Assembly: GCA_035610835.1 (NCBI GenBank)
Contig: CM069442.1
Location: 63,341,431-63,405,430, forward strand
DNA: 64,000 nt
Direction of reading: 5' to 3'
DNA from: Ophiura sarsii
Taxonomy: Eukaryota; Echinodermata; Ophiuroidea; Amphilepidida; Ophiuridae
A program made the position numbers and the translations under genes. Positions 12,344 through 24,500 of this stretch are shown piece by piece. Within the stretch, counting starts at the first letter, position 1; the number at the start of each line of letters is the position of its first letter. A model generated the notes under the pieces. The model did no database searches. It saw only the letters and a list, made by a program, of their open reading frames with translations, and was not told the DNA's origin.

Positions 12344-12502
12344 TCAATTGTCATCATCGTTTTCCTCATAACTGTCATTCTCTTCATCTTCATCCTCCTC
12401 CTCATGTTCGTCATCATCATCCTCATCATCATCATCGTCATCGTCATCGTCTTCCTGACTTGAGTTGAATAATTGCATCAGCATACTGAATCGTAATGAC
12501 AC
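12344..12502 (-). CDS. GON4L: GON4L exon 25 (last): end of Myb/SANT and acidic tail
   Basis: Starts after TTAG and reads VSLRFSMLMQLF, the third helix of the C-terminal Myb-like domain (vertebrate form VSxRFRxLMQLF). It then runs into an almost pure Asp/Glu tail ending ENDDDN and a TGA stop at 12344-12346. 53 codons including the stop, entered in phase 0 from exon 24. The upstream intron (12503-14601) holds a MITE and a degenerate exon copy. Confidence 0.9.
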   Translation of the reverse strand: MSLRFSMLMQLFNSSQEDDDDDDDDDEDDDDEHEEEDEDEENDSYEENDDDN

Positions 12503-15500
12503 CTAATATGAATAACAGAATAAAAAATGTAAGGCACAGGTGCACAGTGTATTAGCCTTGATTCAAGGCGTTATTGCTTGATGTCACTTTATTTATAGCC
12601 TATGTATCACATAATAATACTACCAGTATAAAGTGTAGAAAATGCCCAACCACTCCACACATCAGCCCCCTATCCACCTGTTCAACTTGTCAACAGGATT
12701 TTGATTTTCCCGAGTCGCAATAAAGCCTTGACTAGTCGCTAATTAGATTAAATCCTTCTAACGGTTATAACTATGCCGATTCCGTGGCGCCGATTCCGTG
12801 GCCAGCCAATCACAGCAAAGTAGGATGAAATGGTGACCAAGCACACTGTAGACATTGCTTTGGATTAGTTCATTTATACATAGGGGTGTAGTAGTTTCGT
12901 GGTGGTATTAAAAATATAAATTTATTCTCAATGTTATTGACAAAGTAGTTAATATAATATATTTTGCTATTTATCGAATACTTGTACTTCATACTACGAC
13001 GTTTATATTATAAATCAAAATAAAAATGGCAGTGATTACAATCATGTTGAACTGGTTCTTCCCCACTGTATAATGTATCATTCATTGGCGGTCGACACAC
13101 TCTAGCCATGCTTTAACGATGTAAATGCGCATGTGCAAAAGATGACGTAGTTCATCAGGAGTGGCCTAATTCATTAGCGTTCTGGCAAGTCCTTGTGGCG
13201 TGTCGGTTCTCGGAGCGACTTCGGTTTTCGTAATGTTGCAATTTGGTATTTTGACAGCAGCACATGTGCGAGTTGATACAGCGATGTTCAGTCAATGGTG
13301 TGTGTTGTGACATGCGACATAAAGTGGATATGTAGTGGTGGTGGTGGTATATGGTAGGGAATAGGGATACGCACAGATTGACTATCTGTGGGATAGTAGC
13401 AATCTAAAAATCAGTATTTTTCTTAGGGAGAGTAGAGGTCCAATATTAGGAGATTATCTTTATGTACGAGTATCTTTGCTGCCCAAGGACTTGCAGCAAG
13501 TATAACAGTGTATAGGCATGAAGCCCAGGAAAGCTGAAAGAGGTTATAAAAGAATCCGCCATGAATAATGATTAATATGTCTAATTTTGATTACATTTTA
13601 ATTATAAAAAAAGAAGCGTATCTTCATCTCTGAATTTTAATACCTGTGACTTACGATAACAATTCATTTGGTAATTTCTTTCCTATGCTAGCTACCCTCA
13701 ACCATTTACGATCCCTGTACTTTGGGGTTGCCATTTTGATTAATTATAGATGATGACTTCAATTCTTCTCATAGCCATACTCAATGATTGCTGCTGTCCC
13801 AATTAAAATACACATGGACAACTTGACCATTTCAACAACAACACGCATTTGACCTAATTTGATCAAAATCTCATCTTGCTAACTAGTTCCAATTCAGACT
13901 TACACATGGCACAGCTTTTTCTGGCTGCAAGATTACTTCACACATTACCAAAGTATCTTGAAATGCTCAATTTGAGATATTTAGCTTTAAAATTCACGTA
14001 AATATGCGGTGTGTTTTTGATGAAAAAAATGATACAAAAATATGTGATTATTTTAAAGATACAAGCAAATCTTTTGAGTTACAGTGTTTGGCCAAAATTG
14101 TCATCTCAAAATGTGAATTTTTACAGTTGGTGTTTTGTCAACAAAGGACACAGGGATGCCATACTGCTACTCATTACCATAGAAATTGTGATCTTCATAC
14201 CTGTTCAGCTGTCTCGTCTTGTAATTCTTTGGCAAGTTTTATTTGGCAAACAGCAAAGGGATGTCATACATCTACCCCTTAGGCCAAACAAAGAAGAAGG
14301 TCCGTCTCAGAAACATTGTGCAAATAAGCTAAGTGCTGTGCTTTTTTTATTTTTTTTATTTTTTTTTTAGAAAATAGGCTATGAGGTATGCGATTTCTTT
14401 TTTGTTGTTGCAATTTTTTTTTTTTTTTTTTTTTTCCAAGCTTACGGAGAACTTTTTAAAACTTTGTTTTTAAAAATAAAATAAAAAAGAAAAGAAGTTT
14501 TTTAGCCCCCAGCGCATAGCTCATTTCACATACCAATGCGGGCGGGCTTCTGAGACAGACCTTCTTTGTTTGGCCTTACCACAGAGATAATATTTCCATA
14601 CCTGTTCAGCTGTCTTATCTTGTAATTTCTCCGCAATTTCTGCAAAAAGACTCTCTGTGGGATCTCTCTGCTGGCAGGATTGTAATAGAATACGATCAGC
14701 TTCCCTGTAAGCAATGCACACACAAACATGAATTATTATTAGGCAAATATGACCTGTTACATCTATGGACATGTTGGAGGCCCGAGTCAACTCTTGAGTT
14801 ATTGGTATGACTTGCTAGAGCATAATTGAAGCTTAGAAATGATACCATCTTGAAGCAGATTTTGAAGGTAATCAGACTTTGCAATCACAAGATATGATTC
14901 AAAGAGGCATATTTGTTCTATTATTTTCTTTTTATTTCACCAAATATATTGGCCTCTATCTCAACACTGTGTTTGCCGAAAAAGTGTCCTTTTTGGTGCG
15001 ACTGGACACAAACAATTTACAAAAACACATGTCTAAAGCCGCACCAAAAGGGTGCAGTGGTCTTTCAAGTTGATATCTTAATACCAACAAAAGGAGGTTT
15101 TTGAATGCCTCAAAATGACACCTTTGTGGTTAAGGGCAGTGTCAACCCGGCACTGTTTCAAAAATTGAATTTCATATTTCACTATTATTTTATACTTTTA
15201 TATGTATTCTATTATTACCATCATAATTTACTAATCGGAAGCGATTATTTCCCGTTCTTTTGGGTGATTTAAAATTGTTGTTTAGGTAAGTTTGAGTCAG
15301 GAAAAGGCGCATGGTTATTTGGCGGGAAATTAAGCGGAGTTCCGCGCTTTTCAAATGCTGCGACAGCTGCTCGATCGTTGCGTCGCGTGCTGAATCTTCC
15401 CGTGCGTAATACTAGACGCGCCGCTTAATATCTGCGATGTAGACGCGAAAAACAAAAGAGCGCAAAACAATGTCTAAAAATGTCACGCCCGTGTATTCCG

Positions 15501-18500
15501 AGAACATTTAGCTTTAAATGGTGGAGAAAAAAAATCAATATTTTTACTAAATCGCTGTTTTCTAGAAGTTCAAATTTGAAGGAATTTTACGATTTTTCAG
15601 ACAGCATAACTAAAAAAATATCAAACTATCAGGTAAGCTTTTACTACCATTGTGTAGAGGATTTTCAGCGCTAGGAGGCAATTTTTTATTTTTTTCGATT
15701 ATGGATTTTAAACTCGAGATATGCATCCATTTCTAGCAAAATGTATGCAAAAAAACACGACTTTTACACTATTCCAATGCTTTTAGCAATATTTCCAAAA
15801 CTAAGCCTTATTTTGGAAAAAGAAAAAATTGCCTCCTAGACAAAATTGTCTTGTTTACAAAAATGTATATTAGAACAAATAACCATTTTTTATTTTATAG
15901 TTATGCTGTCTGAAAAATTTGTGGTAAAAAATAAATTGCTTTTTGGTTCATTTCTCAAAATTTAGTTTATTTGGTATCACATTGATATCACCATCGGATT
16001 CCTTATCAACTTTCCTTTCTATAAATGTATACTTTTATGTACTTTTATTCAATATTCTCAAACTTAGAAGCAAAAGTTGATCATCAAAATAATAGGGTTG
16101 ACACTTCCCTTAAGATTGGATACTGCATTCTGATTCTAAGATTTATGTCTTTTATTTCAAAATAGTGGTGAATTTGGCACATTTTGAATGAGACCTTCCC
16201 ACATTCTCAAGCAGGTAGCTAGGCACTGGAACAAGTTATTGCTACAAATGAGGTATTGTTGGAGAGGGGAATGCATTAGTTTTTCATTGATATGAAAAAC
16301 AATATTTGTATGATATGTTGAAAAATTGGTGCTTAAAAATCAATTCTGAACTTTTTTTGAGTTAGAATAAAATACATTTCCCCCAATTGTATGCTTAGGT
16401 ATCGTTGGACAATGTTGGGTAACTGTGGACGTATCAGAAAAATACTTTGTGGGCATGAAATACCACTTCACTGAGGATTTGTCACCACACTTGTCCATAG
16501 CCAACCGGGTCTACAATAATCCTACCTTGTCCATATTACAGGTGTTCCAAGACTGGTCTTATTATCCCCACGAGGCCTTCCTTCATCATCACCAGACAAA
16601 TCATCATCATCATCATCTTCTTCATCTTCAACATCACCATCCCTAGAGTCGGGTCTCTCAAGGGACATGGCATCATCATCATCATCCTCGATGTCATCCT
16701 CAACATCATCTTCATCTCCAACCTCCATATCCTCATCGTCATTTCCCCCTGTTCTATTGTCCTCCTCCTCCTCTTCCTCCACATCATCTTTCATCTCTGA
16801 TCCTGCCTCCTCCTTACCAGGTTCATCTGATTTTACAGCTGTCCTTTTAGAATTGTTGTCCATCACTTTTTCCTTATCAAGAGTCCTGTTAGGGTTATTT
16901 TGAAGGCTGTCATTGCTTGAATTTGATGCTTCTGTTATTTCTGAAGTTAATTCGTGGACATGGATACTATGCGCACCATCTACCTGAAGCGTCTCCTTAG
17001 ATTCCACCTGATGTTTTGCAATATCACATTCATTTGTTGTATCCTCAACAATGTCACTTTTAGGAGGAGAATCACTAACAAGGCCACCTTTAGGTGTATC
17101 CTTAACAGTGTCACATTTAAGTGTATCCTTTTTAATGACATCATTAGTTGTGTCCTTAACAGGGTCATCTTCAAGTACATCTTTTACCAGGTCACCTTTA
17201 TATGCATCCTTTACAATGTTAACATTGGATGTATCTTTCACCATGTCATCTCTAGGTGTATCCTTTTTAGTGCCACTATGTTGAGAAACAAGCTGTTCAA
17301 CATTATTCTCATTTTCTCCAGTCCTATTCTTAATCTTGATGCTTTTAGGTTTCAACGATATCTCTGTCCTTTTCTCTATTTTACCAGAGGAACTTGACCC
17401 ATCATCAATAATGGGTCTTTCTATATTCCATTCAACTTCTTTCACTATGCACAATTTAGCCCTAGCTTCATTTTCTACCTTTTCAGAACTATCATCTTTC
17501 TCAACCAGTTCCTGTGTGGATTTTGTTGGACTCTCGGACACAGATACCTCCATCTCTAGGGCATTGCCATCATCTTGCTTGCTCCTCATGGTTGTACTCT
17601 GCTTGGTTTCCATTTGTCTGTTGCCATCTATTTTGACACCGGCTAGCTCACTCTCTGATAGAGGGCTACTAGGTGAAGCCGGATTGCTAGCATCGTCTTC
17701 AGAGTCATCATTGTCACTATGACTTTCATGACTGCTTGCATAAGGAGAGTTGACAACTGCATCTCGACTCTCACCTGAGGTCACAGCCTCAGGCTTGTCT
17801 TCCTTCTCATCCTCTTCTACGTCTTCATCTTCCTCTTCGTCATCCTCATCCTCTTCATCTTCCGTTAATGCTATATCGATATCATCTTCGTCTGTCTCTG
17901 CGATGTCTATCTCATCATCCGCTACATCGTCATCTTCGTCTATCAAATCATCTTCTCTCTCGTCGTCATGATCTTCATCTTCAGTCTCTTTCTCGTCTTC
18001 TGATTCTTTCTCATACTCCGTCTCCTTCTCATCGTCTGTCTCTTTCTCATCCTCTGTATACTTCTCCAAGTACTCTTCATCCTCATCTGAAGTGTTGGCA
18101 TTCGCACTGAGGTAATCCGCAAGACTATCGCACATTTGTGATAGATGTGACACGGCCTCGCTATACATTCTCTTTCGTTTGAAGCCACCCTCTTTGCCAC
18201 CACCTTTCAAGTCCCAATCCACGGTTTTCCTTCGACCTCGGTGCCTTCTAGCGCCAGCACTTCTGCCAGAACCCCTAGCTAACGTTGATTTCAGAATACC
18301 CTCTGGACCATCTATGGAGTTGCCATTGTCATCATCGCTGATTGGTCGCCTGGTTGTAGGTCGAAGACCTTTGAGAGAACTTATCAACTCCAATCTTGAA
18401 ACCTGCAAAATACAATAAGTACAAGATGTTGTTAGAATTAAATTGGAAGAATTAAACTTTTTGATCTCTTCCACACAAAAAACATTACGTATCTAGAATG

Positions 18501-21500
18501 GATATCTCTTTTTTGTCTACGGTTTCATTGTCTGACTTTCTTCAGCACAATGATGACCTGCTTTTAGTAAATGTGACCTACATATTCTTTGAACATCTAC
18601 ATCTGAGTAATGACATCAGAGAGTAGTGATCACAGCTTCCTATCATTAGCACGAGTGCCCGAGTGTGTACCATGCAATCAAAGATGAATCTTGTTTTAAG
18701 TTAATCACTGGAATATGCTCTGATGTCACTGTACATAAGTAGATAATTGAGTATGGGCATGATGTCTAATACTCAGATCCACAGATATATCATGACAATA
18801 ACATCTAATTAGCACTAGTTTAGTGTTGCTATCTGCGAATCCAGAATGAGCATAGCGAGATGCGACCGGAGAGAGCAGCACTAATATCATACACATTGCC
18901 AAGGGTCGCGTTCTTGCGCGTCCCCGCGTCCTAGGACCCCTCATTTTCTTGTGGGACGCGTAAGTTTACATATTGAACTTCACTAACGGGTCCCAATCGA
19001 AAATGAAGGGACCCCTTAAATCTGACGATGTATGGACGTGGAAACCTTAAGACATTCTGAAAATTGTCAATCTCCTTCATTGTAAATGTGTTAATGTCCG
19101 TAAAAGATAAATACAATGCAAATCCTGTATTTTTAAAAGTTTTTAAATACATGAAATCGCTTCCGAATTGCTTCCGCAAAAGTTTCAAGCGATTTCAAAA
19201 CATTATATAAGTATCTTCTACTGCTTAACATGGACACGACATAGGTATATGAGTTATACAAGCCTAGATGGAAGAACCGATTTAAATGGTTAGAGTTCGA
19301 TGTGGAGAAAAAGTGGTGCACATCTTGCACCGAGGCAGCGTCAGGAAGATTCAAATCAAACGGAAATAATGCGTTCCTTAAACAAAAAGGCTGCAGTAAT
19401 TTCCAGCTCTTTGCACTGAACTGAACCTCTAATTTCTCTAAATCGGTTTTTGACCATTTTTAAAGGCTCAAACTTCAGGACCCCTTATATTTCTGGGGGA
19501 CCCCTTAAATTTAGTTTTTGCAGTCCTTAAAGGGTCCTGAAAAATGTAATGGGACTCCTCATATTTTTGAGCCAGTGCTACCCCTGCACATTGCCGATAT
19601 GATTACCCCCCATGGGTCCTCAAATTAACATTTAGTTTCCCCCACACAGGGCTGGTACTCAACAATATATCAATTTCAATTATGTATGACCACCTGACAG
19701 CCACCCAAAGCCGATCTGGATGGAGACTGGTCAGTTTTATGAACAGCTGTCACTTCACCACCAGATTATAGTTAGTTATTTCAACAGATCAAGGAAAAAT
19801 TCCCACCAAGTTTGATGCCTGAAGGCAAAGGATCTGACCCCTTCTTAAAATTGCCTGCGTTAGAATCACGATGCAGAGTCATATAAAGTACCAGTGTCTG
19901 CCTAACAGTACAGCTTATAGCTCATACAGCATAAGTTGGACAATGGAATCACTATAAGTAGTTAATAATACATAATAATACATCATACTTATAGAGCCCC
20001 TATAAAGTTATAGTTAAAGTTCATATGCCAGCTGGGTGGATGAGGCAGGCATGAATCTAGTGCTATATCTAATGTACTTACCCCTGCTGTACAGTAGGCG
20101 CAATGCCTGACTTTACGTTTAACTCTCAGATCCAGAGATTTATCGTGACAGTTACATTTACAGCTGTGAGTTCCATACTGTAACTCGGCGTTCCAACCTT
20201 TCCATGGATCAATCAGTTGTCCCTGATGATAAAACAAAACAAATCATACATTTCAATGAATTTATCTCATTGAAATGACTGCTTGGTGCATCATTACATG
20301 AAGTGCAACTTTTAGAAATCATCCACAACAGTTATCAGCTCCACACAAAAAGAGAGTACCCATTATTTGTAGGAAAATATGATCATACTGTAATGATGTA
20401 ACTTAAATATACCCTGAGGGAGTTTTGGTAGCAACATTTTGATACTGCAATTTTTACCAAACATTGTAAATTGTCCAAGATTGAGACCAGTTTATCTAAA
20501 ACGATGCAATTTCAAACGTTGTACTTTAATCGGGTGGGCGGCTTGACAATTTTACACTGCCTTTTTTTAAAACAAACACCTTCAATACTGACCGCATTGC
20601 CTATGCCGCATAGGAACTTTTTTCCCCTCCAAGCAAGAGATTTATTTACAATCATCACTTTTCTTTACAGCATATTATACATCCACACATTTGCATACCT
20701 ATGTTAGGTGTTACAGTTTAATTATCATGTAGCAAAATATAATCATAAGATAGATGTATGATTCATACCCTCCTGACCAACCTAAGAAATAATGTGAACA
20801 TACTGTAACATTTTCATGAGAAAAAGTTTGGTCCGGCAAGGTTGCTGGTCACTCAAGACTGTGTCCCACGCTGGACATTTGAAGTGGGTAGGCATAGGAA
20901 CTTACCTATTACTTGATTAGGATCTAGGCATGTATGCATATTGCATTTACTGAGGGTATCACCTCGTAACTAATTTAGATTACGGGATCCAGTTGAATAA
21001 TTTCTTGTCCATGAACTCAAAACCCTACTGAGCACAAAACTTATAACCAATCCATGTTTCATGAGAACATGATACAATTCATTTTGTCATCTTACCTTGA
21101 CCGTCTTCCGACTGCTAGACCTCTTCTTTTTTGCTGGTTTGGTTTTTGTTGTTATAGCTGTTGTAGACCTTATCTCATCTTCACAATCCGATACTTCTAT
21201 CTCTTCAAAATCATCGTACTGTGAATGACAGGACAAAAGTATTAACAACTTCAGTTAAGGGAGGAGTATTTGTCAACTTTTCAACCCTGAGGTAGGGGGA
21301 ATAATGTTACAACTTTGAGGAAGTATTTGGGGTTCTGGGTAACTAGGGCATTATCACATCAACATTTTGAAGCCAGATGGTTAATACTATTGAGTGTGAA
21401 TCAAGAGCTTAGCATCATTATTTCTATTTTCTATTCAGAAGGGGGAAACTTGTGGAATTCAAATTGGGGGAGAGGTTTTGGTGAGAGAAAAAGGTCTAGG

Positions 21501-24500
21501 GAATAATAATTGTGATCTGATCCAGCAAAGTGAGTCGGGACAGGGAATGTTTATTTTGAGATATAACCAACAAAAGATAGTATTAATTAATTAAATTTAA
21601 TTTGGAGTTTAACTTTCGATCTCAACACAAGAAATGATTACCTGGAATTTTCAGGTGTTTCTACACCTTTCATCAGCAGACTAATGACTCGACTTGACCT
21701 TTTGTGTTGAGATCGAAAGTTAAACTCTGAATTATTTATCCCCAACAAAGATGAACTTTCATTCTAATAATAATAATAATAATAAAAGATAGTATATTTT
21801 TTTAAATAAAAACCCTTCAGTCACCAATATCTTTGGAGTCCATTTATAATGGGATTTTCTGCTAAATATGGCATTACAAATAACAAACTAATACAATCAA
21901 GAAGAAAACAAAACATGTGATATTTTCGACTTGAGACTTATTTTGCTTCATCGCATCACAATTAATGATTAACAGGAAGGGCCTAGATTTCTATTCTTGC
22001 ACAATGTGCCATCAACCTTCACTACGCCACTACACACAATAACAAAACAAATAATTATCAACTTACATGAGTTGAGTCTTCCTCCTCTCCCAATGTGATG
22101 TACTCAAAGTCCATCATATGACTCTCAGGGGGTAGGTCATTGGGAAATAGAAGAGAGAACTCCTGCTGAAGATGAGGTTGACCTTTCAACTCTGGCAAGA
22201 TTAAATCCTTCAGCTGAGAAATATGAAAGAAAAAATAACAGCTTAGAATATCTGAAAGATAAAACAGCTGAGAAAATATAAAAGAAAAGGGCTTTTCATT
22301 GGATACACCTGGCATGGAATGTGTTATTTAAGTTTTGTTTATTGCAATATTCATACTTTTATGAATATCTCAGTGACACAAAAATATTGAATTTTTCAAT
22401 TGTAGAAATCACCAAAATGATTTGTATGATTTCAAAAGTGGGAAAATGAACAGACAAATGGATAAAACATTAACATGTGGACAAAAATGTTAAGAATAAA
22501 GACACAAAACAAACCAACACTGTTGATATTCGCCTACATTGAACAAAAGAAAACCACCCCCTTCAACCTATCCAACATTGTTCACAATGATAGCATTGCA
22601 CAAACTTTAGATCTTCATATTCATTATACAACATCTCAAGTTTGTCAATGTATTTCAACAATGCCAAATGGGCTCAAATTAGCTACAACTGCTAAAGCAT
22701 TTATAAAATTGAGCCTTGAACATCGCAGCAGGGCATGCTTCAGTAAGGAGCATATACAGAGATGTGCCACACAATTAGTCTTCTATAAAGTGATCCCTAA
22801 ACAAAGGTCAACTTTTCAAAGCAAAATCTCTAAATGTGGTTCCAATTTTTGTCCTGGGCTTCAATCTACCTTCTTTTTTTCTCGCATTGTATAATTTATG
22901 TCAGTGATTACTTGAATAAAGATTGATTACACACGGAGAAAAATAAAATAAAATAAGAAATTGTGAGCAAAAGATTGCCAACTACACCTTTAAGACAATA
23001 TGAAAGAATTTTGTTTTGTTATTCATTTATTTTTGCTTGCAAAGAATCCCTAAACATGCCTTGTTATATGGGTAAGGAGTTCAAGAGACTCGGGCCATAC
23101 TTCCATATCAAAACCAATCAATCCCAACCACCCCTCTCATAGTGCTTGAGTACTCATGTTAGCCGTATTAATCACTGTATTATGATTAAAGTTAACACCT
23201 AAAATTACAACATTTCAATTACACTACCTCTTGATTAGTCCTATCTTCTTTACCGCCCCATTCTATAATAAGACTCAATATTTTCTGGAAGTGTGCCGGC
23301 TGCTTGCGGAAATGTACCTCCATCTGACGCAGGAACAGTCGGGCCTTGGCAAACTCCAGGTTGGGAATAAGCTGTAAAAAATCATACATATATAAAAGTT
23401 TATTTCTGAATACACAGGATACATGTTGCTATTCCATGTGGCCCTTTTGCATATATATAAAGTATATAATACTTCCTATATATGAGGTGTATCAACAAGT
23501 TTTTGAAACACCCAGAAGTGAAGGAGCTATATCGATGGAATTTTGTCAGTGTAATCACTGGTCCTTAAAAACATTATGGTGCAAAAATGGTCTCATAAGT
23601 ATGTTTCTTTTTTATACAGGTGGTGCTAGATGCCACTGCCATGTACATCAATGTCGTCTTTTAACGCTGCTGTGTACATGGTAAATGATAATGGTACAAT
23701 AACTGATCCTTGTGGGACACCTTCTCCAGAGGAGTACGAGGCTTAGAAATGTTGTCATTTGTCACTCGTAGGTCTCAATTTATCTCTGTAAATGACAACA
23801 TTTCTAAGCCTTCTAAGTCTCATACTCCTCTTGAAGATGTCATTGATTTACATGGCCTTGGCATCTAGCGCCACCTGTATAAAAACTAAACATACTTATG
23901 AGACTATTTTGCACCATAATATTTTTAAGGACCAGTGATTACACTGACAACTTTTCATCTATTATATAGCTCCTTCACTTCTCGGTGATTTCAAAAACTT
24001 GTTGATACCCCTCGTATAACAATTGGGCAGTTTGCTCTAAACATGTTCAAGCACCAAACACACATCTATCAAAACCTTGTCAGTGCTCTTGCCCCTGAAC
24101 ATGTATAAAGCAACACTTCCTGTTTGTTGGGCAATGTTACTTTATACATGCTGAAGGGCTGGAAAACATACAAGGTTTTGTCAGAAGAGTGACGATAAGT
24201 AATAATTCTTATATCAGCTAGGTGAGGAAACATAATTATTTTTGAAACTTCGGATCTTAGTCCCAAATAGGTTGTCTATAGAAATGGTAGACAAGTAGAC
24301 ATCTTGAAGACATGCATTTGTAAATATAAACCTGACTTATTGCAATTACACTTCAAAGTTTTCATATTAATTAACAATAGACCAACTTTACATCTACAGT
24401 CTAATCAAAACATTTGACCTCATTAGTTTATTATGGTTTCTGTGTCGCATGTATGACACAGGCTTGATTGTAAGCATCTGACTCCCATATTATTTTTCTC

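Noticed and set aside
16667..18110. Several poly-Ser, poly-His and Leu-rich plus-strand ORFs
   Set aside because: They are mirror images of the GAT/GAA-rich coding sequence of GON4L exon 23 on the minus strand and have no start or splice context.
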